From Hasllibacter sp963833115 (GTDB lineage Bacteria; Pseudomonadota; Alphaproteobacteria; Rhodobacterales; Rhodobacteraceae), in assembly GCA_963833115.1 (NCBI GenBank), contig CAWHWS010000002.1:2294001-2358000 (forward strand): a stretch of 64,000 nt of DNA. Direction: 5' to 3'. The notes under the pieces are model-generated. The model ran no database searches and was not told the origin of the DNA. It saw nothing but the letters and a program-made list of their open reading frames with translations. Below, piece after piece: positions 28,594 through 38,890 of the stretch (positions are counted from its first letter, which is position 1; the number at the start of each line of letters is the position of its first letter). Both the position numbers and the translations under genes were made by a program.

Positions 28594-28680
28594 GTCATCC
28601 TCCGGCTCGACCGGAGGATCTCCACGTCGCGGGGACGGGCCCGGCGGCGCAGAGATCCTCGGATCGGGTCCGAGGATGAC
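28594..28680. repeat. Two-part interspersed palindromic repeat, copy 1
   Basis: Two 28-bp hairpins in inverted order, at 28594-28621 and 28653-28680. The first has arms TCCTCCGG/CCGGAGGA and the second ATCCTCGGA/TCCGAGGAT; both carry the outer GTCATCCTC/GAGGATGAC ends. A related element lies at 60595-60674. The GTCATCCTC...GAGGATCT module is seen between genes in many alphaproteobacteria. It lies after gpt and could act as a terminator or mRNA-stabilising element. Confidence 0.8.
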
Positions 28681-28716
28681 GGCCCCGCGGTCACCGAGCC
28701 AATCAAGAGGCGGCGC

Positions 28717-29907
28717 ATGCATTTGAACCCCAACCTCGCCGCGACCGCGGTGCCGCCGGTGCCGGAGGCGCGGCGCTGGGCGGACGGGTATGACGGCCGG
28801 GCCGGGCCCCTGATCAACGTCAGCCAGGCGGCGCCTGTGGACCCGCCGGTCGCCGCCCTGCGCGCCGAGATCGCGCGCGTCGCGCTGGAGGAGCCGGAGG
28901 CGCATCTCTACGGTCCGGTCCTGGGCCTGCCGGCGCTGCGCGCGGCGGTCGCGGCGCGGTGGTCGCACGCCTATGGCGGGGACGTGGTGCCGGAGGACGT
29001 GGCGATCACCTCCGGGTGCAACCAGGCCTTCGCCACCGCCGTCGCGACCCTGGCCGCGCCCGGGGACGAGGTGATCCTGCCGGTGCCGTGGTACTTCAAC
29101 CACGCGATGTGGCTGGCCCAGTCGGGCGTGCGCGCCGTGCCCCTGCCCTGCGGGCCGGGCATGGTGCCGGACGCTGGCGCCGCCGCCGCCCTGATCGGGC
29201 CGCGCACGCGGGCGATCGCGCTGGTGACGCCGAACAACCCGACCGGGGCCGAATACCCGGCCGCGACGATGGACGCGTTCTTCGACTTCTGCGCCGCGCG
29301 CGGCCTCGCCCTGATCGTGGACGAGACCTATCGCGATTTCGACGGCCGGGAGGGCGCGCCGCACGGGCTCTTCTCGCGCGACTGGCGCGGCACGCTGATC
29401 CAGCTCTACAGCTTCTCCAAGGCCTACCGCCTCACCGGGCACCGGGTGGGCGCCATGGTCGCTGATCCCGCGCGCCTGGCGGAGGCTGAGAAGGTCCTCG
29501 ACACGGTGACGATCTGCCCGGGCCAGATCGGGCAGCGCGCGGCGCTCTGGGGGATGGAGCACCTGGGCGGCTGGCTCGCGGGCGAGCGGGCCGAGATCCT
29601 GACCCGCCGCGCGGCGATGGAGGCGGCGCTGGACGCCCTGCCCGGCTGGCGGCACGTCACGTCGGGCGCCTACTTCGCCTATGCGGAGCACCCCTGGGAC
29701 GGCGCGCCGGAGGCGGTGGCGCGCGCGCTGGCGTCCGAATGGGGCGTGCTGGGGCTGCCCGGCTCGATGTTCGTGCCCGGCGGGATGGCGGCGGACACGC
29801 TGCGCATCGCCTTCGCCAACCTGGACGGCGCGGGGATCGCGGCGCTGGCGGAGCGGCTCGCGGCGGCGTCGGCCGGGCCGCTTGCGGGGATGGCCCTGCG
29901 CGGCTAG
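28717..29907 (+). CDS. PLP-dependent aminotransferase, class I/II
   Basis: A 396-residue fold-type I aminotransferase. The N-terminal half shows HLYGPVLGLPALRAAVA and SGCNQAFATAVATL, then TPNNPTGAEYP (Asn contacting PLP), DETYRDF, and the PLP-lysine motif YSFSKAYRLTGHRVG near residue 237. The C-terminal RIAFANLDG supplies the carboxylate-binding Arg. It resembles the aspartate/aromatic aminotransferase group; the substrate is not decidable here. It lies between the palindromic repeat and ppiD and is probably its own transcription unit. Confidence 0.88.
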   Translation: MHLNPNLAATAVPPVPEARRWADGYDGRAGPLINVSQAAPVDPPVAALRAEIARVALEEPEAHLYGPVLGLPALRAAVAARWSHAYGGDVVPEDVAITSGCNQAFATAVATLAAPGDEVILPVPWYFNHAMWLAQSGVRAVPLPCGPGMVPDAGAAAALIGPRTRAIALVTPNNPTGAEYPAATMDAFFDFCAARGLALIVDETYRDFDGREGAPHGLFSRDWRGTLIQLYSFSKAYRLTGHRVGAMVADPARLAEAEKVLDTVTICPGQIGQRAALWGMEHLGGWLAGERAEILTRRAAMEAALDALPGWRHVTSGAYFAYAEHPWDGAPEAVARALASEWGVLGLPGSMFVPGGMAADTLRIAFANLDGAGIAALAERLAAASAGPLAGMALRG

Positions 29908-29934
29908 GCCACCGCGCGGACCGGAGGGGGCATC

Positions 29935-31773
29935 GTGGCCAAGGACAAGAAGAAGACGACGCTGTCGCAATACCTGGTCTGGGGCCTCCTCGGCCTGTTG
30001 GGGTTCAGCCTGATCGGCTTCGGCGCGGGCGGCTTCGGCGGCTCGGCCGGCCGGATCGGCACCGTCGCCGGGCAGGAGATCGAGGCGCGCGACTACGGCC
30101 GGGCGCTGCGGGACGAGCTGCGCGCCCTGTCGCAGCGCGCGGGATCGAACGTGTCGCTCGACCAGGCGCGCCAGATCGGCGTGCCGCAGCAGGTGCTCTC
30201 GCGCCTGATCTCCACCGCCGCGGTGGACGCGGAGGCCGAGCGGCTGGGCCTTTCGGCGGGCGACGAGCGCGTGGCGGCGGCGATCCTGGAGATCCCGGCC
30301 TTCCAGGGCGGGACGGGCTTCGACCGCGAGGCCTATCGCTTCGCGCTCGAGAACGCGGGCCTCACCATCCCGGAGTTCGAGGAGGACGTGCGCCGCGAGG
30401 CCGCGCGGGGCCTCATCACCGACGCGGTGGCGCAGGTGCCGGCGCCGGAGGGGTATGCCGACCTCCTGATGGCCTATATCGGCGAGACGCGGGACGTGAC
30501 CTGGGCGCCGGTCCCGGCCTCCGCCCTGGGGTCCGGCGTGGCCGAGCCGACGGCGGCCGAGGTCGCGCAATGGTATCTGGGCGCGCAGGACCGGTTCCGC
30601 CTGCCGCCGTCCAAGTCCCTGACGGTGTTCCACCTCGAGCCGGAGGTCGTCGCCCGCGGCATCGAGCCGGAGGAGGCCGCGGTGCGCGCGCTCTACGAGG
30701 CCGACATCGCGCAGTACCAGCGCCCCGAGCGCCGGCTCGCCGAGCGCCTGGTGTTCCCGGACCGGGCGGCGGCGGATGCCGCGGCGGAGCGCCTCGCCGC
30801 CGGGGCGAGCTTCGACGAGATCGTGGAGGAGCGCGGGCTGACGGCGGCCGACATCGACCTCGACGAGGTGACGCGCGCCGACTTGGGCGCGGCGGCGGAG
30901 CCGGTGTTCGCCCTGCCCGGCCCGGACGTGACCGGCGTGGTGGAGACCGATCTCGGCCCCGCGATCTTCCGGGTCAACGCGGTGCTGGACGCGATCGACG
31001 TGCCCTTCGAGGAGGCGCGCGGCGCCCTGGCGCCGATCGCCGCGCTGGAGGCCGCGCGCCGCGACATCGACTCCCGGCTCGGCGAGCTCGACGACCTCCT
31101 GGCCGGCGGCGCCACCGTGGAGGAGCTGTCCCGGGACGCGGGCGCGACGCCCCGCACCATCGAGTGGTCGGAGGCGAGCGCCGGCGGCCTGAACGAGGAC
31201 CCCGCCTTCCGCGCGGCCGCGGCCGCCGCGCGGGAGGGCGACTTCCCCGAGATCGTCACCCTGGAGGATGGCGGGCTCTTCGCCCTGCGCGTGGATGCCG
31301 AGCGTCCGAGCCGGGTGCCCGACCTCGAGGAGATCGAGCCCGAGGTGCTGGCCGCGCTGCGCGAGGAGCGGCGGGTGCAGGCCTTGACCGAGGCGGCCGA
31401 GGCGCTCGCCGAGGGCCTGGCCGGCGGCGGCGCGCCGGAGGGGGTCACCCTGCGGAGCGAGCCCGCCCTAACGCGGGACGAGGCGGTGGAGGGCGCGCCC
31501 GCGGCCCTGACAGACGCGGTGTTCGAGGCGCAGGCCGGGGAGGCGGGCGTGGTCTCCGCCGGCGGCGAGGTGGCGATCTGGCGGCTCGACGCGGTGAACC
31601 CGGCGGACATGGACGGGGTGCAGACCCGCCTGCTGCGCGAGGCGGTGATGGCGCAGGGGCGCGCGGACCTCGCGCAGGACGTGCTCGGGGCCTATGTCGC
31701 GGCGCTCCAGAACCGCGCCGAGGTGCAGCTCGACCGCGCCGCCCTCGCGGCGATCGAGGCGCAGTTTCCCTGA
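29935..31773 (+). CDS. ppiD: PpiD-type membrane-anchored peptidyl-prolyl isomerase
   Basis: Periplasmic folding chaperone anchored in the inner membrane. The 612-residue protein starts with a GTG preceded by GGAGGGGG. A short basic N-terminus leads into one membrane helix (about residues 12-30), then a SurA_N-like chaperone region up to about residue 230, a parvulin-like rotamase segment around residues 240-350 and a further Ala/Glu-rich C-terminal chaperone region. The parvulin part is weakly conserved (RRLAERLVF...LFALRV), as in many PpiD proteins with little isomerase activity. It ends 1 bp before trpE, so trpE is expressed from this transcript at least in part. Confidence 0.88.
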   Translation: MAKDKKKTTLSQYLVWGLLGLLGFSLIGFGAGGFGGSAGRIGTVAGQEIEARDYGRALRDELRALSQRAGSNVSLDQARQIGVPQQVLSRLISTAAVDAEAERLGLSAGDERVAAAILEIPAFQGGTGFDREAYRFALENAGLTIPEFEEDVRREAARGLITDAVAQVPAPEGYADLLMAYIGETRDVTWAPVPASALGSGVAEPTAAEVAQWYLGAQDRFRLPPSKSLTVFHLEPEVVARGIEPEEAAVRALYEADIAQYQRPERRLAERLVFPDRAAADAAAERLAAGASFDEIVEERGLTAADIDLDEVTRADLGAAAEPVFALPGPDVTGVVETDLGPAIFRVNAVLDAIDVPFEEARGALAPIAALEAARRDIDSRLGELDDLLAGGATVEELSRDAGATPRTIEWSEASAGGLNEDPAFRAAAAAAREGDFPEIVTLEDGGLFALRVDAERPSRVPDLEEIEPEVLAALREERRVQALTEAAEALAEGLAGGGAPEGVTLRSEPALTRDEAVEGAPAALTDAVFEAQAGEAGVVSAGGEVAIWRLDAVNPADMDGVQTRLLREAVMAQGRADLAQDVLGAYVAALQNRAEVQLDRAALAAIEAQFP

Positions 31774-31774
31774 G

Positions 31775-33319
<1,545 letters not shown>

Positions 33320-33365
33320 GCGGGCGGGCGGCATCAAGGCCCCCGCGGGAGGCGGAGGGGGCGGC

Positions 33366-33950
33366 ATGACGATCCTGCTGATCGACAATTACGACAGCTT
33401 CACCTGGAACCTGGTGCACCTCATGGGCGGGCTCGGCTTCGTCCCCCGCGTGCTGCGCAACGACGCGATCACGCCGGAGGCCGCGGTGGCGGAGCATCCG
33501 GAGGGCATCGTGATCGGGCCGGGCCCGTGCGATCCGGACCGCGCCGGCATCTGCGTGCCCCTGGTCCTGGCGGCCGCGGAGGCGGGCGTGCCCCTCTTCG
33601 GGGTGTGCCTGGGGATGCAGGCGATCGGGCAGGCGTTCGGCGGGCGCGTGGTGCGCCATTCGGACATCGTGCACGGCAAGGCGGGGCGCATCCGGCACGA
33701 GGGCGCGGGCGTCTTCGCCGGCCTGCCCGACCCGCTCTCGGCGACGCGCTACCACTCGCTCGTGGTCGAGCGGGCGACCCTGCCCGGCGCGCTGGAGGTG
33801 ACGGCGGCGCTCGAGAACGGGACGATCATGGGCCTGCGCCACCGGGAGGCGCCGGTCGAGGGGGTGCAGTTCCACCCCGAGTCGATCCGCACGGCGGACG
33901 GCGCGGCGATGATGCGCGCGTTCCTCGAGCGGCGGGCGGTGCCGGCATGA
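33366..33950 (+). CDS. trpG: Anthranilate synthase component II (glutamine amidotransferase)
   Basis: Class I glutaminase that feeds ammonia to TrpE. It is 194 residues: LLIDNYDSFTWNLV at the N-terminus, oxyanion strand GPGPCDPD, catalytic Cys81 in GVCLGMQAIGQ, and the His/Glu pair in VQFHPESI. The start ATG is preceded by GGAGGCGGAGGGGG. It lies 46 bp after trpE and overlaps trpD as ATGA. Confidence 0.96.
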   Translation: MTILLIDNYDSFTWNLVHLMGGLGFVPRVLRNDAITPEAAVAEHPEGIVIGPGPCDPDRAGICVPLVLAAAEAGVPLFGVCLGMQAIGQAFGGRVVRHSDIVHGKAGRIRHEGAGVFAGLPDPLSATRYHSLVVERATLPGALEVTAALENGTIMGLRHREAPVEGVQFHPESIRTADGAAMMRAFLERRAVPA

Positions 33951-34969
33951 GCCTCAAGCCCCTCATCGGGATCGCGGCCGAGCGCCCCCTCACGCGCGAG
34001 GAGGCGAACGTGGCCTTCGCCGCGCTCTTCGCCGGGGAGGCGACGCCGAGCCAGATCGGCGGCTTCCTGATGGCCCTGCGCACGCGCGGCGAGACGGTGG
34101 ACGAGTACGCCGCCGCCGCCGCCGCGATGCGCGCGCGCTGCCGGCGCGTGCGCGCGCCAGAGGGGGCGATCGACGTGGTGGGCACCGGGGGCGACGGGAA
34201 GGGCACGCTCAACATCTCCACCGGGGCGGCGTTCGTGGTGGCGGGCGCCGGCGTGCCGGTGGCCAAGCACGGCAACCGCAACCTCAGCTCCAAGTCCGGC
34301 ACGGCCGACGCGCTCGGCCAGTGCGGGGTGAAGGTGATGGTCGGGCCGGCGGTGGTTGAGCGGGCGCTGGCGGAGGCGGGGATCGGCTTCATGATGGCGC
34401 CGATGCACCACCCGGCGACCGCGCACGTGATGCCGACGCGCGCCGAGCTCGGCACGCGCACGATCTTCAACATCCTGGGGCCGCTCACCAATCCCGCCGG
34501 GGTCAAGCGGCAGCTCACGGGCGCGTTCTCCGCGGCCCTGATCCGCCCGATGGCGGAGACGCTGGCGATCCTGGGATCGGAGGCGGCGTGGCTGGTGCAT
34601 GGCGGGGACGGCACGGACGAGCTCGCCATCAGCGCGGCGAGCCGGGTCGCGGCGCTCTCCGGCGGCGCGGTGACGGAGTTCGAGGTCCACCCCGAGGAGG
34701 CCGGCCTGCCCGTCCATCCGTTCGAGGACATCGTCGGCGGTACCCCGGAGGAGAACGGGGCCGCGTTCCGCGCCCTGCTGGCCGGCGAGGCGTCGGGGCG
34801 GGCGGGGGCCTACCGCGACGCCGTGCGCCTGAACGCCGCGGCCGCGCTGGTGATCGCGGGGCGGGCTGCGGACCTGCGCGAGGGCGCGGCGCTGGCGGCC
34901 GAGAGCCTGGATTCGGGCGCGGCGCGGCGGGCGCTGGAGGCGCTGGCGCGCGTCACCTCGGCGGCGTGA
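33947..34969 (+). CDS. trpD: Anthranilate phosphoribosyltransferase
   Basis: Transfers the phosphoribosyl group of PRPP to anthranilate. It is 340 residues, the usual size. The PRPP/Mg motifs are VVGTGGDGKGTLNIST and VAKHGNRNLSSKSGTADAL, with HHPATAHVMPTRAELGTRTIFNILGPLTNPA forming the anthranilate site. Start overlaps the trpG stop (ATGA) and the end overlaps the ung start (GTGA), giving tight coupling. Confidence 0.96.
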   Translation: MSLKPLIGIAAERPLTREEANVAFAALFAGEATPSQIGGFLMALRTRGETVDEYAAAAAAMRARCRRVRAPEGAIDVVGTGGDGKGTLNISTGAAFVVAGAGVPVAKHGNRNLSSKSGTADALGQCGVKVMVGPAVVERALAEAGIGFMMAPMHHPATAHVMPTRAELGTRTIFNILGPLTNPAGVKRQLTGAFSAALIRPMAETLAILGSEAAWLVHGGDGTDELAISAASRVAALSGGAVTEFEVHPEEAGLPVHPFEDIVGGTPEENGAAFRALLAGEASGRAGAYRDAVRLNAAAALVIAGRAADLREGAALAAESLDSGAARRALEALARVTSAA

Positions 34970-35643
34970 GCGCGCTCGCGGCGGCGGCGGCGCGCACGGG
35001 CGGCTGGGCGGACCTGCCGTTCTTCGCCCGGGAGCTCGCGGCGGTGGAGGCCGCGCTGGCGGCGGACGGGCGGCCCTGCGCGCCGCCGCCGGATCTGGCG
35101 TTCCGGGCGCTGGAGCTGACCCGGCCCGAGGACGTGCGCGTCGTGATCCTGGGGCAGGATCCCTACCCCACGCCGGGCCATGCCCACGGGCTCGCGTTCT
35201 CCGTCCCCGAGGGGACGCGGCCCCTGCCCCCGTCGCTCCGCAACGTGCTGGCCGAGTTGGCCGAGGACCGGGGGCCGCGCGCGGCCTGCGACCTGTCGGA
35301 CTGGGCGGCGCAGGGGGTGCTCCTGTGGAACGCCGCGCCGACGGTGCCGGAGGGCGCGATCGACGGGCACCGCGCCCTGGGCTGGGCGCGCCTGACCGCG
35401 CAGGTGCTGGAGCGCACGGCGGAGCGGCCGACGGCCTACGTCCTCTGGGGCCGCCGCGCCCAGATGGCGGCGAAGGAGATCGACCCGGCACGCCACCTGA
35501 AGGTCGAGACGGCGCATCCCTCCCCGCTCTCGGCCCGCCGGGGGTTCTTCGGCTCCCGCCCGTTCGGCCGCGTCGACGCGTGGTTGGCATCGCGCGGCGA
35601 AGCCCCCATAGACTGGACCGGCCCGCGCGGAGGACCCCCATGA
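34966..35643 (+). CDS. ung: Uracil-DNA glycosylase (family 1)
   Basis: Removes uracil from DNA at the start of base-excision repair. It is 225 residues, from a GTG overlapping the trpD stop. The water-activating Asp65 lies in GQDPYPTPGHAHGLAFSV, and the DNA-intercalating loop is HPSPLSARRGFFGSRPF. The C-terminus is extended by about 15 Pro/Gly-rich residues to an ATGA overlap with trpC. Its place between trpD and trpC is odd for a repair gene; codon use and GC match the neighbours, so nothing shows recent transfer. Confidence 0.93.
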   Translation: MSALAAAAARTGGWADLPFFARELAAVEAALAADGRPCAPPPDLAFRALELTRPEDVRVVILGQDPYPTPGHAHGLAFSVPEGTRPLPPSLRNVLAELAEDRGPRAACDLSDWAAQGVLLWNAAPTVPEGAIDGHRALGWARLTAQVLERTAERPTAYVLWGRRAQMAAKEIDPARHLKVETAHPSPLSARRGFFGSRPFGRVDAWLASRGEAPIDWTGPRGGPP

Positions 35644-36449
35644 CCGAGACGATCCTGGAGCGCATCGGCGCCTACAAGCGGGGCGAGATCGCCGAGCGCA
35701 TGGCCGCCCGCCCCCTGGCCGGGATCGAGGCCGAGGCCCGCGCCGCGGAGCCCCCGAGAGGCTTCCGCCGCGCCCTCCTCGAGGCCTCCCGCGAGGGCTA
35801 CGGCTTGATCGCGGAGATCAAGCGCGCGAGCCCGTCCAGGGGCGTCATCCGGGAGGCGTTCGATCCGGCCGCGCATGCCGCGGCGTATGAATCGGGGGGC
35901 GCGGCGTGCCTCTCCGTCCTGACCGACGCGCCGTCCTTCGGGGGCCATGAGGACGACCTGATCGCCGCCCGCGCCGCCTGCGCCCTGCCGGTGCTGCGCA
36001 AGGAGTTCCTCTACGATCCGTGGCAGGTCGTCGAGAGCCGGGCGCTGGGCGCGGACGCGGTCCTGATCATCATGGCCGCGGTGGACGATTCCGCCGCCGC
36101 GGAGATCGAGGCCGCCGCGCAGGAGTGGGAGATGGACGTCCTCGTGGAGGTGCACGACCGGGCCGAGCTCGAGCGGGCGTCCAAGCTGCGCGCGCCGCTC
36201 CTGGGGATCAACAACCGCGACCTCAGGACGTTCGAGACCGACCTCGCCACGACGCGCGATCTGGCGCGCCGCGCCCCGGCGGACCGGATCCTGGTGTCGG
36301 AGAGCGGGCTGGCGGGGCCGGCGGACCTCGCGGGCCTCGCGCGATACGGCGCGCGCTGCTTCCTCGTCGGCGAGACCCTGATGCGGCGGGAGGACATCGC
36401 CCAGGCGACGCGCGACCTCCTGGCCGATCCGCTGCGCCCGGGCGGTTGA
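35640..36449 (+). CDS. trpC: Indole-3-glycerol-phosphate synthase
   Basis: Closes the indole ring in tryptophan synthesis. A TIM barrel of 269 residues, monofunctional (not fused to TrpF). Motifs: LIAEIKRASPSRGVI (catalytic Lys), VLRKEFLYDPWQV, ADAVLIIMA, LLGINNRDLRTFETDL and LVSESGLAGPAD. Start overlaps the ung stop (ATGA). trpA, trpB and trpF are not in the window, as expected for the split trp genes of this lineage. Confidence 0.96.
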   Translation: MTETILERIGAYKRGEIAERMAARPLAGIEAEARAAEPPRGFRRALLEASREGYGLIAEIKRASPSRGVIREAFDPAAHAAAYESGGAACLSVLTDAPSFGGHEDDLIAARAACALPVLRKEFLYDPWQVVESRALGADAVLIIMAAVDDSAAAEIEAAAQEWEMDVLVEVHDRAELERASKLRAPLLGINNRDLRTFETDLATTRDLARRAPADRILVSESGLAGPADLAGLARYGARCFLVGETLMRREDIAQATRDLLADPLRPGG

Positions 36450-36931
36450 GCGGCCCGGTGGCGGACCCCCTCACCCATTTCGACGCGGCCGGGGCGGCCC
36501 ACATGGTCGACGTATCGGGCAAGCCCGAGACCGAGCGCCGGGCGGTCGCGCGCGCCCATGTGCGCATGTCGGCCGAGACGCTGGCCCTGGCCACCGGCGG
36601 CGCCGCCAAGGGCGACGTGATCGGGACCGCCCGCCTGGCCGGGATCATGGGCGCCAAGCGGACCGCCGACCTGATCCCGCTATGCCATCCGCTGCCCCTC
36701 ACCCGCGTCGCGATCGAGATCGCGCCGGACGACGCGCTGCCCGGCCTGCGGATCGAGGCGGTGGCGCAGACCACCGGGCGCACCGGCGTGGAGATGGAGG
36801 CCCTGACCGCCGCGAGCGTCGCGGCCCTGACGATCTACGACATGCTGAAGGCGGCCGAGAAGGGCATGGAGATCGGCGGCGTCGCCCTGGTGGCGAAGGA
36901 TGGCGGCAAGTCGGGGCCATGGCGGGCCTGA
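36446..36931 (+). CDS. moaC: Cyclic pyranopterin monophosphate synthase
   Basis: Second step of molybdopterin synthesis (with MoaA converts GTP to cPMP). It is 161 residues, as in E. coli, if the TTG at 36446 overlapping the trpC stop is used; a GTG at 36458 is the alternative. Motifs: LTHFDAAGAAHMVDVSGKPETER at the N-terminus, IPLCHPLPLT, QTTGRTGVEMEALTA, and TIYDMLKAAEKGMEIG with the catalytic Lys/Asp. It overlaps moeA by 13 bp. Confidence 0.94.
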   Translation: MSGPVADPLTHFDAAGAAHMVDVSGKPETERRAVARAHVRMSAETLALATGGAAKGDVIGTARLAGIMGAKRTADLIPLCHPLPLTRVAIEIAPDDALPGLRIEAVAQTTGRTGVEMEALTAASVAALTIYDMLKAAEKGMEIGGVALVAKDGGKSGPWRA

Positions 36932-38100
36932 TCTCCGTCGCGGAGGCGGCGGCGCGGCTCCTGGCCCTGGTAGGCCCTCTCCCGGCGGAGGACGTGCCGG
37001 TGCGCGCCTCCGGCGGGCGGTCGCTGATCCGGCCGGTCGTGGCGGGCCACGCGCAGCCGCCCTTCGACGCCTCGGTGATGGACGGCTACGCCCTGCGCTC
37101 GGTCGACGCGGCGCCCGGCGCGCGGCTGCGGGTCGTCGGTGAGGCCGCGGCGGGCGGGCCGCCGGCGCCGCCCGTCGGCCCCGGCCAGGCGGTGCGCATC
37201 TTCACCGGCGCGCCGATGCCGGCCGGCGCCGACCGGGTCGTGATCCAGGAGGACGTCGCGCGCGCGCAGGAGGTGGTCACCCTCGGGGAGGACATGGATC
37301 CGGGGCCCTACGTGCGCCCCGCGGGCGGGGACTTCCGCACCGGCGACGTCCTTCCCCCCGGCGTGATGACCCCGGCGCGGGTGGCGCTCGCGGCGGCCAT
37401 GGGCGCGGACGTCCTGGCCTGCGCGCGGCGCCCGGCGGTCGCGATCGTCGCCACCGGGGACGAGCTCGTGCCGCCCGGCCAACCCCTGCCCCCCGGCCGC
37501 ATCCACGCCAGCAACGGCTACGGCCTCGCCGCCATGGTCGAGGCGGCCGGCGCCGAGGCGCGGCTCCTGCCCATCGCGCGCGACCGGCCCGACGCCCTGC
37601 GCGCGGTCATCGGGCTGGCGGAGGGCGCGGACCTGATCGTGACGATGGGCGGCGCGTCCGTCGGGGACCACGACCTCGTCGGCCCGGTGCTGGAGGCGAT
37701 GGGGATGGAGCGCGCGTTCTGGCGCGTGGCGATGCGGCCGGGCAAGCCGCTGATGGCCGGGCGCCTGGGCGGCGCCGCCGTCCTGGGCCTGCCCGGCAAT
37801 CCGGTGAGCAGCCTGGTGTGCGCGCGGGTGTTCCTCGTGCCGATGCTGCGCCGGATGCTGGGGCTGCCGGAAGCGGAGACGTCGCGGAGCCTGCCCCTCG
37901 CGGCGCCGCTGGGGCCGAACGGGCCCCGCGCGCATTACATGCGGGCGACGTGCGAAGGCTGGGCCGTGCGCGTGGCGGAGCGGCAGGACAGCTCGCTCCT
38001 GAGCGTCCTGGCGGGGGCGGATGCCCTGGTGGTCCGCCCGCCAGGGGATCCGGCGAGGGCGGCGGGCGAAATGGTCGAGATCCTCCCCTTCGAGGTTTGA
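36919..38100 (+). CDS. moeA: Molybdopterin molybdenumtransferase
   Basis: Inserts molybdate into adenylated molybdopterin. It is 393 residues with domain order as usual: QPPFDASVMDGYAL at about residues 53-66, IFTGAPMPAGADRVVIQE, IVATGDELVPPGQPL, TMGGASVGDHDLV with the catalytic Asp/Asp pair, and MRPGKPLMAGRLGG...LGLPGNPVSSLV. moaC and moeA follow trpC in the same run, so molybdenum cofactor genes share the trp transcript. It ends 103 bp before lexA. Confidence 0.95.
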   Translation: MAGLISVAEAAARLLALVGPLPAEDVPVRASGGRSLIRPVVAGHAQPPFDASVMDGYALRSVDAAPGARLRVVGEAAAGGPPAPPVGPGQAVRIFTGAPMPAGADRVVIQEDVARAQEVVTLGEDMDPGPYVRPAGGDFRTGDVLPPGVMTPARVALAAAMGADVLACARRPAVAIVATGDELVPPGQPLPPGRIHASNGYGLAAMVEAAGAEARLLPIARDRPDALRAVIGLAEGADLIVTMGGASVGDHDLVGPVLEAMGMERAFWRVAMRPGKPLMAGRLGGAAVLGLPGNPVSSLVCARVFLVPMLRRMLGLPEAETSRSLPLAAPLGPNGPRAHYMRATCEGWAVRVAERQDSSLLSVLAGADALVVRPPGDPARAAGEMVEILPFEV

Positions 38101-38110
38101 CACGAAACGG

Positions 38111-38136
38111 GAACGGGCCTAGAACACGAGCGGAAC
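38111..38136 (+). promoter_or_regulatory. SOS box array upstream of lexA
   Basis: Three GAAC half-sites at 38111-38114, 38122-38125 and 38133-38136, each separated by exactly 7 bp. The alphaproteobacterial LexA target is GTTC-N7-GTTC (GAAC-N7-GAAC on the other strand), so this forms two overlapping full boxes one helical turn apart. The array lies 67-92 bp before the lexA start, the expected place for autoregulation. Confidence 0.88.
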
Positions 38137-38203
38137 CGCGCGCGCCGGGCCTTGCGGGACGCTGGGTCGCAGAGGCACCGCGCCCTGACGGAGCGATCCC
38201 CGC

Positions 38204-38890
38204 GTGCTGACCGAGAAGCAACTCGACCTCCTCACCTTCATCAACCGGCGCATGAAGCGCGACGGCGTGCCGCCGAGCTTCGACGAGATGAAGGAGGCGC
38301 TTGGCCTGCGGTCGAAATCGGGGATCCACCGCCTCATCACCGCGCTGGAGGAACGGGGCTTCATCCGGCGCCTCGCGCACCGGGCCCGCGCGATCGAGAT
38401 CCTGCGCCTGCCGGACGCGATGGAAGGGGCGCCCGCGGGCTTCACCCCCCGCGTGGTCGAGGGCGGGCGCGCGGCGCCGCCGGGCGGCGCGATGCCGGTC
38501 TCGATCGACGCGCACGAGCTCGACGTGATGGGCCGCATCGCCGCGGGCACGCCCATCGCCGCGATCTCGGAGGTGTCGCACACCGTCGCCGTGCCGGGCT
38601 CGATGGTCGGGGCGGGCAAGCACTACGCCCTCGAGGTGAAGGGCGATTCGATGATCGACGCCGGGATCAACGACGGCGACGTCGTGGTGATCCGCGACGG
38701 GCCGACGGCCGATGACGGCGACATCGTCGTCGCGCTGGTCGACGGGCAGGAGGCGACGCTCAAGCGGCTGCGGCGCACCGGGGGGCGCATCATCCTCGAG
38801 GCCGCGAACCCGGCCTATCCCCCGCGCGTCCTGACCGACGATCAGGTCAAGGTACAGGGCAAGCTCGTGGGCCTGATCCGCACGTATTGA
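38204..38890 (+). CDS. lexA: LexA repressor
   Basis: SOS repressor with self-cleavage stimulated by RecA. It is 228 residues from a GTG start. The N-terminal winged helix (residues 1-65; FDEMKEALGLRSKSGIHRLITALEERGFI) is the alphaproteobacterial type. A linker leads to the S24 peptidase domain: cleavage site Ala114-Gly115, catalytic Ser149 in VKGDSM, and Lys187 in ATLKRLRR. An SOS box array upstream implies autoregulation. It follows moeA in the same direction but probably has its own promoter. Confidence 0.97.
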   Translation: MLTEKQLDLLTFINRRMKRDGVPPSFDEMKEALGLRSKSGIHRLITALEERGFIRRLAHRARAIEILRLPDAMEGAPAGFTPRVVEGGRAAPPGGAMPVSIDAHELDVMGRIAAGTPIAAISEVSHTVAVPGSMVGAGKHYALEVKGDSMIDAGINDGDVVVIRDGPTADDGDIVVALVDGQEATLKRLRRTGGRIILEAANPAYPPRVLTDDQVKVQGKLVGLIRTY

